Part shown: positions 31,248 to 40,894 of the stretch, piece after piece
Numbering within the stretch: position 1 is the stretch's first letter
How the letters are laid out: each line of letters starts with the position of its first letter
Source of the DNA: Zhongshania aliphaticivorans
GTDB taxonomy: Bacteria; Pseudomonadota; Gammaproteobacteria; Pseudomonadales; Spongiibacteraceae
Direction: 5' to 3'
DNA length: 64,000 bases
Assembly: GCF_902705855.1 (NCBI RefSeq)
Contig: NZ_CACSIJ010000014.1
Location: forward strand, 143,519 to 207,518
Notes under the pieces: generated by a model
What the model was told of the DNA's origin: nothing
What the model saw: only the letters and a program-made list of their open reading frames with translations
Database searches by the model: none
Position numbers and translations under genes: made by a program

Positions 31248-33926
31248 GTGGCCGTAATGGAATTGAAAGAACTACTGAGCTTTACTGGTCACAGTATTGT
31301 TCTTATGCCCAGTGATGCGAGTGCGCGCCAATGTCGAGATCGCATCGCGCGCCTGCGCGGCAGTCACGATCAGGCGTTTATCGAAACCGTTACGGTAATG
31401 CCCGTTGATCAATGGCTGGCGGAATTATGGGATGCCACCTTCCCCGCGAAGCAAGTGCTGCGCCCTATCCAGTTACTTGCCTTGGGCCGCGAGATTATTG
31501 AAAGCAGCGAGTTTTTCCCCGACAACTGTTTGAATAGCATGGCGATTACCCGCCAGTTTGTAGATGCCTTTCAGTTGCATGCCCAGTATCAACTCAGCAG
31601 TGACGAAGACTTTTATAGGTTCTCTACAGAGTACCAAGCCTTTTATCAGTGGCGCCAAACCTTGCAGGAAAAGCTGGACGCACAGTCGGCCTTGAGTGGG
31701 CAGCAATTACCCGCACAGTTATGTGACTTGCTAGAACAGTCAGGATTGGATTTGCCAGATCAGTTACTGTTGTGTGAAGGCTTAGACCTTAGTCCTGCCG
31801 CGCAAACATTTATTGAACGCTGCGCAGATAAAATAGCTATTTCAACATTGGCCGAAGATCGGCCGAGTAAATCGGTGCCGATATTATGTTCCGCGCCACA
31901 AATTTTGCAGGAATGCGAGGCTGTCGCTGCGTGGTTAAGCGAAAAATTTAGCGCAGAAGCTAAGGCAGAAAAACCATTAGAGCATTCCATTTTCGCGATT
32001 TTAGTGCCGGATATGAATCGCTATCGGGGAATACTACATAATGTATTGCAGCGGCAGTTTTATCCTAATGGTTTGTTTCCCACGCAGGATCAAGAAGTGC
32101 GTGAACCGTGGCTATTTGACGCTAGCGAAACGCTTATGTCCTACCCGCTAATTAAGTCGGCCTGGGATATCATTTCTTTGAATTCTAGGGCGCTACCTCT
32201 AGAGCAGCTCAGCCGCATATTGCGTTCGCGCTTTGTGCGCGGCTGGCCAGAAGCTCGGAGTGTTCGCGCAAATTTAGACCTTCGTTGGCGGGATCGTCTT
32301 GGCCCAGAAACCAGTTTGAAAAATGCATTATCCTTGGCAAAAAAAGTAGAGTTAGAAGACCCCAGCGTTTGCGATTTTCTACATGAACTAGAGGCGATGT
32401 TAAAGGCCGCTCCAGCCAAGCAGCTACCGTCATCGTGGGTGCGATTTTTTGATCAACTATTACTGACTTCTGCGTGGCCAAATGCTAGCGATGACGACGA
32501 GATTGTACTGCAATGTCGCCGTGGTTTTAGTCAGGCGATGGATGTATTTCGCGCCTTAGATAGACAGCTTGGCGACATTAGTCACGACACGGCGCTGTCT
32601 TGGCTGCAACACATACTGAGTACCAAGCGTTTTTCGGTTAGCCGCAATTGGGCTTGTCCGATTCATATTATGGAGTACGATGGCGCCCTAGGCCTGCAGT
32701 TCGATGCAACGTGGATTATGGGCTTAGACGACAATGCCCTGCCCCGCCGGGTTGAGCCTTCCGCTTTTCTACCACTGGAATTACAGCAAAAAGCAAAGTA
32801 TCCAGAGAGTGATCCGGGGCTGTGTTTACAGCGCGATCAAAAACTCCTCTCGGGATTGCTGCAGTCAGCGCCGCAGTTGCGCTTGAGTTATTGCCGCGAG
32901 AATGAAGCAGGTAGCCCGTTGGGTTTATGCACATTACTGACAGAGTATCTTGAAGAAAGTGTGCCAACAGTAACAGAGCGATTTACAGCGTGTGGTGTTG
33001 TTACCATGCCAAGCGCTGATGAGGTGCGGCCGGTGAATCCTGCGCAGCGCAATGGAGTTCGCGGCGGCACAGGATTGTTTAAAGAGTATGCTAGCAGTCC
33101 CTTTTTTGCATTTTTAAAATATCGACTAAATTTGCGCGAATTTCCCGTGGCCGCCGAAGGTTTGGATCATCGTATACAGGGAATATTGATTCACGACACC
33201 ATGCAGTATGTGTGGGAAACACTGCAAAACAAGGCTGCGCTCGATGCCTGTAGTGCTTTGCAGCTAGAGGCTGTGGTGCGTAAAAGTTGTGAGCGCGCCT
33301 TAGAAAATCCAGAGCTTAGTGTGGCGCGCTTTGGTGAATCCTTGCTGAATATCGAGAAAGAGCGTGTGATTAGTTTGGTCTGTGCATGGATGGAAAAAAA
33401 TGAACGCAGGCGCTTACAAGACTTTGAGGTGGTGGCGACTGAGCAGCTAGTTGAAAGCGAATTGATGGGTATACCACTGAAAATTCGCATGGACCGCATT
33501 GATAAAATTGGCGAAAAACGTCTTGTAATAGATTATAAAACGGGGACGATTGATGGTCGTTCCCTTAGCGTTGAAAACCTAACAGAGCCGCAGCTTCCCA
33601 TCTATGTGTTGGCGCAAAAAAATGAAGCGCAGCAGCTTGACGGTGTGATGCTGGCACAGCTTAAAAGTCCCGACGATTTAAAAATTCATATGCGCAGCAA
33701 TTGGGCAAATAGTGTGCTCGCAAAAAAGCCCCACGGTAATGACGTCGATAATCCCGAAAAATGGCAGGCAGAATTAGAGGCGTGGTCAAATACCTTGCAA
33801 GACATGGCGGCGGGAATATTAGCGGGTAATATTGAGCACGATTTCAGTCAGAATCACAGCCGAGGTTTTAGTGCGTTTTTCTTGCCGCTGCTGCGTGATT
33901 TAAGTGTCGAGGAGGATGCGCAATGA
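31248..33926 (+). CDS. AddB-like PD-(D/E)XK nuclease, probable DNA repair protein
   Basis: An 892-residue protein (GTG start 31248, seven bases after AAGGGA; an ATG at 31257 is an alternative). The long N-terminal part is an inactivated helicase-like fold (FTGHSIVLMPSDASARQCRD, LLLCEGLDLSPAAQTFIERC, IMEYDGALGLQFDATWIMGL). The nuclease lies at about 690-780, with RMDRIDKIGEKRLVIDYKTG holding the catalytic D and D-x-K. This fits the TIGR03623 group, partner of a UvrD-type nuclease-helicase. The four-cysteine iron-sulfur site of classical AddB is not visible. Its stop overlaps the start of the helicase gene (ATGA), so the two act as one AddAB-like or RecBCD-like break-processing complex. Confidence 0.9.
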   Translation: MAVMELKELLSFTGHSIVLMPSDASARQCRDRIARLRGSHDQAFIETVTVMPVDQWLAELWDATFPAKQVLRPIQLLALGREIIESSEFFPDNCLNSMAITRQFVDAFQLHAQYQLSSDEDFYRFSTEYQAFYQWRQTLQEKLDAQSALSGQQLPAQLCDLLEQSGLDLPDQLLLCEGLDLSPAAQTFIERCADKIAISTLAEDRPSKSVPILCSAPQILQECEAVAAWLSEKFSAEAKAEKPLEHSIFAILVPDMNRYRGILHNVLQRQFYPNGLFPTQDQEVREPWLFDASETLMSYPLIKSAWDIISLNSRALPLEQLSRILRSRFVRGWPEARSVRANLDLRWRDRLGPETSLKNALSLAKKVELEDPSVCDFLHELEAMLKAAPAKQLPSSWVRFFDQLLLTSAWPNASDDDEIVLQCRRGFSQAMDVFRALDRQLGDISHDTALSWLQHILSTKRFSVSRNWACPIHIMEYDGALGLQFDATWIMGLDDNALPRRVEPSAFLPLELQQKAKYPESDPGLCLQRDQKLLSGLLQSAPQLRLSYCRENEAGSPLGLCTLLTEYLEESVPTVTERFTACGVVTMPSADEVRPVNPAQRNGVRGGTGLFKEYASSPFFAFLKYRLNLREFPVAAEGLDHRIQGILIHDTMQYVWETLQNKAALDACSALQLEAVVRKSCERALENPELSVARFGESLLNIEKERVISLVCAWMEKNERRRLQDFEVVATEQLVESELMGIPLKIRMDRIDKIGEKRLVIDYKTGTIDGRSLSVENLTEPQLPIYVLAQKNEAQQLDGVMLAQLKSPDDLKIHMRSNWANSVLAKKPHGNDVDNPEKWQAELEAWSNTLQDMAAGILAGNIEHDFSQNHSRGFSAFFLPLLRDLSVEEDAQ

Positions 33927-36900
33927 GTCAGTATCCTCGCCCACCAGATCAAGATCAGCGCGAACAGGCGGTAGACCCGCGTCATTCGGTATTAGTGAGG
34001 GCGCCCGCCGGCTCGGGTAAAACCGGTGTGCTGCTACTGCGCTATTTACACTGCTTACTCGTGGTTGATCAGCCCGAAACCGTGGTGGCAATTACCTTTA
34101 CTAATAAAGCTGCTGGCGAAATTAAAGAGCGGGTGGTATCAGCGCTGCAAGATGGCGCTAAGGCCTTGGCGTGTTTGTCAAATGGCGAACAGCTAGCGAG
34201 TGTCGAGAGTGGCTTTGAGCATGATATTCGCGAAGCAGTTTTTAAAGTATTAGAAAAAGATGCCGCCAATCATTGGCATTTATTAAAGAACAGTGCGCGT
34301 TTGCGCATTACGACCTTTGATAGTTTTTGTGGGAGTTTGGTGCGCCGCTTGCCACTGCTGTCAGGGCTTGGCGCTGCGGTTCCGCTTACCGATGCCGAAG
34401 CTCTTTATCGCGAGGCAATTCTCAGCTTATTTAGGCAGTTAGATGATAAAAATTGTCCCCCCGCCCTCGCCGTTGCCTTACAAAATTTATTGGCTTACGG
34501 CAGCAATCGGATTGAAACTTTGTTGCCGTTGTTATCGGCCTTATTATCTAAGCGAGACCAATGGTTGCGTGATGTAATCAGTGGCGATTTAGATGTCATG
34601 GAAGCCGCGCTGGCAGAGGAGGTCGCCGCGCAGTTTGAGCCCGCGTGGGCGGCCTTGCAGGATTTAAATATTGATCAGCTGATTGGCGCTTTTGTTGCTT
34701 CGTCAGGATCGAATGAAGATCACGCTTGGGCGGCGGATTTACGACCAAGCGAGCAACTGGGTATAGCTGATTTTGAATTAATTCAAACATTGGCCAGCAC
34801 GATTTTGAGCGGTAAAGGAGAATTATATAAACCCCGTTCTTTAAATTATGCAGGATTAAAAGCGGGTCAGGCGGGCACAGCCGAAGCTAAGGCTTGGCTC
34901 AAAGGTTTGGAAGACGACGGCCTGTATGAAGAGGCATCGCAGAGCTTAGCGTGTATTGCCAGTTTGCCGCCGCCGTATTTTCCCGAGAGCAGCCGTGAAT
35001 TGGTTGGGCATTTCCGTATCGCCCTAGCCTATTTGCTAGCGCATTTGCGCCTGAGCTTTGAGCACAAAGGTGGGGTGGATTTTGGCGAGATTGCGCAGCG
35101 CGCCATTACAGCCTTAAGCGCCGAGCATGGTGAAGAAGTTGGCGATGCTTTATTACTTGAGGATCGCGTTCGCCATATTTTGGTCGACGAAATGCAAGAC
35201 ACCTCGGTGAGCCAAATAGATTTGCTAGAGGCCTTGTGCCAAGGCTGGGAAGAAGATGACGGTCGCAGTGTGTTTTTCTGCGGTGACTTACAGCAATCTA
35301 TTTATGCATTTCGCGGTAGTTTGGTTAGCTTATTTGACGAGCTGCAGCAGCGCGGTAGCTTTGCGGGCAAAACATTAAAACCGCTACAGTTAAAGGCGAA
35401 CTTCCGGTCCTCGCCAGATTTAGTGAATTGGGTAAATGACTGTTTCAAGATCTTATTTACGGATCGCGGCCGCTACTACGAAGCGGCTCTACCCCAGCGT
35501 AATAACGCCGGTGAAGTGTGTATTCATCCCCAGGTTTTGGGTCAGCAGGTAGATGCCAAGCTCGGCGCCGGTCAAGCGGAAGCTCAGCAGATCGTTGAGT
35601 TGATTCAACAAGTACAAGCCCAGGATGCGGAGACGGGTAAAACGTCGTCGATGGCGATATTGGTTCGCAATCGTGGCCATCTAAAACATATTGTGCCAGC
35701 GCTGAAGGCGGCGAAACTGACATTTTCTGGCCAAGATATTGATAGTTTAACCACCACGCCAGCGGTGATGGATTTTATGGGTTTGCTCAGGGCGCTGTGG
35801 CATGAGGCCGATAATGTGGCGTGGGCGCGGCTCGTGCGTGCGCCCTTTGTTGGCTTGAGCTGGGATGATTTGCTATTGCTGCGCGAAGCTGGTGGCCTGC
35901 TTCGTGATGCGATTATGGATGTCGATATATGTGCAGGGCTTAGTCAAGACGGTCAGCAAGCGCTAACTCACCTTCGAGATACCGTGATGTGGTTAGAGAA
36001 CTGCCCGCAAAGTCGCGATCTGCGCTGGGCCTTGCGGAGCGCTTGGCATTTACTCGGCGGGCCGGCCTGCATTGAACTCCATCAACAAGGGGATATTGAT
36101 CGGGTTTTAGGTTTGCTAGACCAGTATGCGCCAGCAGGGTTGCTGGAAGATATTGGGGTGTTAGAGCGAGCTTTAGAGCGCCTTTATGCCACGCCACCCA
36201 GCAGTAATATCGAGTTAATGACCATTCATAAGTCCAAGGGATTGGAGTTTGATGTGGTTATTTTGCCAAGCACGGGGGGCGCTGGTCGCAATGCCGACCG
36301 CGACTTATTGGCGTGGCAACGCCTGCGCGGTCATATGATTTTTGCTCCTAAACCTCAGAGTTCTACGGGTGATCCAGCAGCCGACAAACTGTATCGCTAT
36401 ATGAGTGATACTCAGGCGCGCGCGCTGGATGAAGAAATAGATCGCTTAATATATGTTGCCCTCACCCGCGCTAAGCGCGCTTTGCATGTGTTTGGCGTGG
36501 CGCAGATGAATAGCAAAGGTGATGTTGCAGCGACTTCAGGCAGTATTTTGCATCGCCTGTGGGCCAGTGTTGGCGATGCGTTTGAGCGATGCGAGATTAT
36601 TGAAACCGACGACGCCGTTCTGCCGTTACGGGTGCCGATGGCGCCTAGGCTACGGGAGTTGAAAATTGTCAGCGAGCCGGTCTGGCAGCCTCCGCAGCCG
36701 CCAGAATCACCTTTGCAGCGGGCCCAGCGCCAAACCGAAAATGCGGTGCTGGAAGACAATATTGAAGATCGCGCGGTGGGTATTGTATTCCACGAGCTGA
36801 TGGAGCGTTTGGGCCGTCGCAATGATCGTGAGCAGTGGATATTAGATACCGATAGGCTCCGGCGTGGTGTTACTCAGCGTTTGCGCCATCACTGTCACCC

Positions 36901-37282
36901 CGAACCAGATTTAGATAGCAGCGTGGCCCGAGTGATGGACTTGGTTACCAATACCCTGTCCTGTGACAAGGGCCAGTGGATCTTGGCCAGCTATCAATGG
37001 CAGGCCAGTGAGCAAACAATCCGTCGAATGATTGGCGGGCAATGGCAAACACTTATTCTAGATCGGGTGTTTATCGACGAAGATCGCTGCTGGATCGTGG
37101 ATTATAAGACCGCAAAAGCCAAGGGGAATGTGCAGCGCTTTTATGAGGAGCAGGCCGAAAGATATCGCGCAAAAATGCGAATTTATCAGCAAGCTTTGCA
37201 CGCAACTGGGGTAGAATGCGCGATCACAACGGCATTGTATTTTCCGGCTCACCAGCACCTGTTGGTATTGGACGAAACCTAA
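33923..37282 (+). CDS. AddA-like UvrD-family helicase with C-terminal nuclease
   Basis: A 1119-residue superfamily 1A helicase-nuclease. Walker A is VRAPAGSGKTGVLLLRYL; Walker B ILVDEMQDTSVSQIDLLEAL; motif III FFCGDLQQSIYAFRGS; motif V MTIHKSKGLEFDVVIL; motif VI IYVALTRAKRALHVFG. The PD-(D/E)XK nuclease is at the C-terminus: RVFIDEDRCWIVDYKTAK. Together with the overlapping upstream nuclease gene it should resect DNA double-strand ends for recombination, in place of or in addition to RecBCD. Both partners carry a nuclease motif, as in AddAB. Chi regulation cannot be judged. Confidence 0.94.
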   Translation: MSQYPRPPDQDQREQAVDPRHSVLVRAPAGSGKTGVLLLRYLHCLLVVDQPETVVAITFTNKAAGEIKERVVSALQDGAKALACLSNGEQLASVESGFEHDIREAVFKVLEKDAANHWHLLKNSARLRITTFDSFCGSLVRRLPLLSGLGAAVPLTDAEALYREAILSLFRQLDDKNCPPALAVALQNLLAYGSNRIETLLPLLSALLSKRDQWLRDVISGDLDVMEAALAEEVAAQFEPAWAALQDLNIDQLIGAFVASSGSNEDHAWAADLRPSEQLGIADFELIQTLASTILSGKGELYKPRSLNYAGLKAGQAGTAEAKAWLKGLEDDGLYEEASQSLACIASLPPPYFPESSRELVGHFRIALAYLLAHLRLSFEHKGGVDFGEIAQRAITALSAEHGEEVGDALLLEDRVRHILVDEMQDTSVSQIDLLEALCQGWEEDDGRSVFFCGDLQQSIYAFRGSLVSLFDELQQRGSFAGKTLKPLQLKANFRSSPDLVNWVNDCFKILFTDRGRYYEAALPQRNNAGEVCIHPQVLGQQVDAKLGAGQAEAQQIVELIQQVQAQDAETGKTSSMAILVRNRGHLKHIVPALKAAKLTFSGQDIDSLTTTPAVMDFMGLLRALWHEADNVAWARLVRAPFVGLSWDDLLLLREAGGLLRDAIMDVDICAGLSQDGQQALTHLRDTVMWLENCPQSRDLRWALRSAWHLLGGPACIELHQQGDIDRVLGLLDQYAPAGLLEDIGVLERALERLYATPPSSNIELMTIHKSKGLEFDVVILPSTGGAGRNADRDLLAWQRLRGHMIFAPKPQSSTGDPAADKLYRYMSDTQARALDEEIDRLIYVALTRAKRALHVFGVAQMNSKGDVAATSGSILHRLWASVGDAFERCEIIETDDAVLPLRVPMAPRLRELKIVSEPVWQPPQPPESPLQRAQRQTENAVLEDNIEDRAVGIVFHELMERLGRRNDREQWILDTDRLRRGVTQRLRHHCHPEPDLDSSVARVMDLVTNTLSCDKGQWILASYQWQASEQTIRRMIGGQWQTLILDRVFIDEDRCWIVDYKTAKAKGNVQRFYEEQAERYRAKMRIYQQALHATGVECAITTALYFPAHQHLLVLDET

Positions 37283-37343
37283 AGCCGTGACACCGAATAC
37301 AAAGTAGATGGCCCGGCGGGCTAATTTAGGAACGATTTTTTGC

Positions 37344-37925
37344 ATGAAAAAGCAGCTTGGTTTTTTATTGTTATCAACCTTACTAGCGGCGTGCTCGCAG
37401 CTAAAAACGAGCAAGCCAATTGCGCCGACAAACCTGCTAGATACGGCGCAGGTAGAGGAAAACCTACAGATTGATGAGCCCGATGAGGTTCAAAAATTGG
37501 CCAGCAGCGCGTCTCGAGAAATGCTATTGGGTAAGTGGTACGGCATTCGTAAGTTAAAAGATGGGGGCCAGAAAGAATGGCTTACTGAGCGCTCGGCTGA
37601 TGGAACTTATCGTGTCGATTTTCGCTTCGTTTCCGCCGACGGCAGCGCTCGCTCGCAGTCGGAGGTTGGTTTTTGGGGCGTGTCTGGCGATATTTATTTC
37701 CGCATATTTCGCGGCTGGGTAACGGTTGAAGGTATGAAGCCCGCTGACCCAACGGTGGCGGAGCACTACGACGCCTACAAAATTGACGGCTTAGATGGCG
37801 AGTATTTTAGCTATGTACACAAGGTTAGAGGCCAGCAATACACCGTTAAAAAAATGCCGAATGACTTCCGTTTACCAGTCACGGTAAATAGTCAGGAAGT
37901 AGAACCCCTCACCTTTAGTTACTAA
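37344..37925 (+). CDS. Lipoprotein of unknown function
   Basis: From ATG 37344 the protein has 193 residues with lipobox LLAAC, so Cys is lipidated and the protein sits in the envelope. The mature part has a linker and then one compact beta domain of about 120 residues (LLGKWYGIRKLKDGGQKEWL, TYRVDFRFVSADGS, GFWGVSGDIYFRIFRGWV, DGLDGEYFSYVHKVRGQQY). The LGKWYG opening recalls lipocalin-like or META-type beta folds, a weak likeness only. It ends overlapping the convergent CNNM gene by four bases. Confidence 0.8.
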   Translation: MKKQLGFLLLSTLLAACSQLKTSKPIAPTNLLDTAQVEENLQIDEPDEVQKLASSASREMLLGKWYGIRKLKDGGQKEWLTERSADGTYRVDFRFVSADGSARSQSEVGFWGVSGDIYFRIFRGWVTVEGMKPADPTVAEHYDAYKIDGLDGEYFSYVHKVRGQQYTVKKMPNDFRLPVTVNSQEVEPLTFSY

Positions 37926-39010
37926 TCAGTTTTCGGCGCCTGCCACGACGTGGCGGCGCTGATTTTCTCGTCATCGAACACACCGAGTCGGCGCGCCCTC
38001 TTAGCCCATAGTTCGCGGGCCAGTGCCTGCATATCTACGGCGGTATCGGTTTCATCGACAATTTCCATGCCCAGCATGGTTTCCACCAAATCTTCCATTG
38101 TCACCAAGCCCATCACACTGCCGTATTCGTTAACAACTAGGGCAATTTGCAGGCGCATTTCGGTTAGTTTCTTGAGCAGTTCGGGTGTCGGTAGTGATTC
38201 GGGAACGACGAATAGTTCGCGACGCAAACTGCTTAGCGGTGAGTCTGGGCTGCGAGCCATGGCGAGCATTAGCTCGTCTTTGCGGATAAAGCCGGTGATA
38301 TTGTCGGGATCATCGGTGTAAACTGGGATTCTCGAGAATAAAATGGCTTCGTTGCCCTCCACTACCTCTTTAACACTGGCAGTTTCTGACACGCTAAAAA
38401 TTACCAGTCGTGGGGTCATGACATCGCGGGCCTGCAACGATCGAAATCGAATTAAGCTAGCGACTGCGCTGGATTCCTCTTGATCTAAAATGCCCTCACT
38501 GACCGCGACTTCAGCTAAGGCGACAAACTCTTCTCGGCTAATCGAGTGCGAGCCTGCGCCACGGGATAGTATGCGTGTTACAACCTGTGCCATTGCGACC
38601 AAGGGAGTCATCGACCACATGATGAAGCGCAAAATTATGGCGCACGGTGGCGATAGTTGACGCCAAAATAAGGCGCCAAGGGTTTTCGGAATGATCTCGG
38701 ATATAAATAAAATTAATAGGGTGAGTACAGCTGAAATAAGCCCGAAATAGGCTTCGCCAAACAGCGCCGTTGCCTGCGCCCCTGCTCCAGCCGCTCCCAC
38801 GGTGTGGGCGATGGTATTAAGGCTCAGAATCGCCGCTAGTGGTCTGTCGATATCTGTTTTATACCTGCGCCACAAGCGGCCATTGCGATGCCCGCGTTCT
38901 TCCTCCGCGGCAATATAAGATGGTGTAACACTAAGTAGTACCGCCTCTAAGACAGAACATAAAAAAGACACGCCTAGGGCGATGGCAACATAAATTAGCA
39001 ATAAGATCAT
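37922..39010 (-). CDS. CNNM/CBS domain membrane protein lacking the CorC domain
   Basis: The start at 39010 (MILLLIYVAIALG) gives 362 residues; a frame from 39049 adds 13 doubtful residues. The first 175 residues are the four-helix CNNM domain (LEAVLLSVTPSYIAAEEERG, PLAAILSLNTIAHTVGAAGA, FISEIIPKTLGALFWRQLSP). A CBS pair follows (DVMTPRLVIFSVSETASVKE and ALVVNEYGSVMGLVTMEDL). The transporter-associated CorC/HlyC domain usual at the end is absent. Family members are linked with magnesium or cobalt transport; function here is inferred from homology. Confidence 0.9.
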   Translation of the reverse strand: MILLLIYVAIALGVSFLCSVLEAVLLSVTPSYIAAEEERGHRNGRLWRRYKTDIDRPLAAILSLNTIAHTVGAAGAGAQATALFGEAYFGLISAVLTLLILFISEIIPKTLGALFWRQLSPPCAIILRFIMWSMTPLVAMAQVVTRILSRGAGSHSISREEFVALAEVAVSEGILDQEESSAVASLIRFRSLQARDVMTPRLVIFSVSETASVKEVVEGNEAILFSRIPVYTDDPDNITGFIRKDELMLAMARSPDSPLSSLRRELFVVPESLPTPELLKKLTEMRLQIALVVNEYGSVMGLVTMEDLVETMLGMEIVDETDTAVDMQALARELWAKRARRLGVFDDEKISAATSWQAPKTD

Positions 39011-39122
39011 GGCAGATCCGGCATTAAAGTGTATGGCAGATTGCCGCATTGCCAGCGTATAAAGTCAAGCAAAGTTGCGGGGAGGCGTCGCCTAGGGATG
39101 GCCGTATTCAACGAAAGAGTTA

Positions 39123-40883
39123 TTATATATTCCAATTCGTTGTGTCGCCCTCCTCCGGTTTTGTATTTAAGGCCAGAATTTTTTGAACGCCAAGGTGGTG
39201 GCTTAGAAATATTTCGCCATTTAGATTTTTAATAAAATTTGTTTTTAAAAGTACATCTGTTACCGGTCCTTTCACTTCTGACAAGTGCAGTTTAACGCCG
39301 CTGTCATTTAATCGATGATTAATAGATTCCAGTGTTTCTAAAGCACTAAGATCAATTTCATTCACCGCTGTGCACATTAAAATAACATGACGTATTGCAG
39401 GACTTTTTTCTAATAGCTCATAAATTCTATCTTCAATAAATCCGGCATTTGCAAAATATAAACTCTCATCTACACGCAGCGATAATATTTCGCTATGCGT
39501 AATCACCTTGTGACGATTCACATTGCGATAGTGCTCGGTGCCGGGCACTTCGCCGACCACGGCCATGTGTGGCGTGGATGTCTTATATAGATGCAAAGCA
39601 AGCGAGGCGAATACGCCGCAGGCTACGCCGCTTTCCACGCCGGCTAGCAGTGTTACTAATAAGGTCGTACTCACCGCAATAAAGTCACTGCGGGCATAGC
39701 CCCAGCTGCGTTTTAATATCGAGAAATCAACTAGCGATAGCACGGCCACAATTATCGTCGCAGCTAATGTCGCCTGAGGTAAATAAGCGAGATAGGGTGT
39801 GAAAAATAGCGCAGCAAGGCCAATGCCTATTGCGGTAAAAATACCTGCGGCGGGGGTCACGGCGCCCGCATCGAAATTAACAACTGAGCGGGCGAAGCCG
39901 CCTGTGACCGGATAGCCGCCAGAAAATGCGGCGGCAACATTGGCGGCTCCAAGCCCAATAAGCTCTTGATTTGGTATAATTTTCTGGCGTCGTTTAGCGG
40001 CGAGGGTGTGGCCCACAGAGACTGATTCGACAAAGCCGATAACAGAAATAAATATGGCGGATACCAATAATTCTCGCCATGCACTGTGGCTAAGGTTGGG
40101 TATGCTTAAGCTGGGTAAACCACTCGGTACATTGCCAACTAGCTTTACGCCATGGCTGCCAAGATCAAATGCATAGGCGGCAGCACTGGTTGCAACAATG
40201 CCTATCACTGGGCCAGTTTTTGACAGCATGGCTGCTGATTTATCACTTAATCCGGCACGTACTAACAGTGGTTTTAAGCCGCTTCGAACCCAAAATAAAA
40301 ACGCGAGTACCGGCAGGCCAACGGCCAGTGTGTAGACGTTGGTGTTAGTTATTTCATTCGCTAAGGCATGTAATAAATGGAATACATTTTCGCCAGACGC
40401 GGTAACGCCAAGTATGTGCTTTAGCTGGCTGACGGCAATGATAATTCCCGATGCGGTGATAAATCCCGCGATAACGGGATGGGATAAAAAGTTGGCTAAA
40501 AACCCCATCCGTAAAATTCCCATGCCCAATAAGAAAACACCAGAAAGTAGGGCGAGGAGTAAAGCCGCTTCAATATAGCTAACACTGCCCGGTGCAGCGA
40601 TATGGCCAATGGCTGAGGCCGTCATTAGCGAGACTACCGCGACCGGGCCTACAGACAAAGTGCGGCTGGTGCCGAAAATGGCGTAGGCGATCAGCGGTAA
40701 CATGCTGGCGTACAAGCCCATTTCTGGCGGAAGGCCAGCTAATAAAGCATAAGCGAGTGATTGCGGAATCAGCATAATGGTGACGATGACCGCTGCTAAA
40801 AGATCACTAATTAATGTGTCGCGTTGATAGTCAGCGGTCCACGTTAATATGGGGAAATATTGCTTAATTGCTGTTATTTTCAA
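39123..40883 (-). CDS. SulP family anion transporter with STAS domain
   Basis: The 586-residue product has an SLC26/SulP membrane domain of about 14 helices (PQSLAYALLAGLPPEMGLYA, GTSRTLSVGPVAVVSLMTAS, FSGGYPVTGGFARSVVNFDA) and a cytoplasmic STAS domain at about 440-560 (ILSLRVDESLYFANAGFIED, MCTAVNEIDLSALETLESIN). SulP proteins move sulfate, bicarbonate or other anions. It is the last gene of the sulfide operon, 11 bases after the SQR fusion, which suggests sulfite, thiosulfate or sulfate as cargo. The direction of transport is not given by sequence. An AGGAA site precedes the ATG. Confidence 0.94.
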   Translation of the reverse strand: MKITAIKQYFPILTWTADYQRDTLISDLLAAVIVTIMLIPQSLAYALLAGLPPEMGLYASMLPLIAYAIFGTSRTLSVGPVAVVSLMTASAIGHIAAPGSVSYIEAALLLALLSGVFLLGMGILRMGFLANFLSHPVIAGFITASGIIIAVSQLKHILGVTASGENVFHLLHALANEITNTNVYTLAVGLPVLAFLFWVRSGLKPLLVRAGLSDKSAAMLSKTGPVIGIVATSAAAYAFDLGSHGVKLVGNVPSGLPSLSIPNLSHSAWRELLVSAIFISVIGFVESVSVGHTLAAKRRQKIIPNQELIGLGAANVAAAFSGGYPVTGGFARSVVNFDAGAVTPAAGIFTAIGIGLAALFFTPYLAYLPQATLAATIIVAVLSLVDFSILKRSWGYARSDFIAVSTTLLVTLLAGVESGVACGVFASLALHLYKTSTPHMAVVGEVPGTEHYRNVNRHKVITHSEILSLRVDESLYFANAGFIEDRIYELLEKSPAIRHVILMCTAVNEIDLSALETLESINHRLNDSGVKLHLSEVKGPVTDVLLKTNFIKNLNGEIFLSHHLGVQKILALNTKPEEGDTTNWNI

Positions 40884-40894
40884 AGTCTTATTTC

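Noticed and set aside
36412-36822. 136-residue minus-strand frame
   Set aside because: Antisense to the AddA-like helicase; low-complexity serine/arginine text typical of a shadow.
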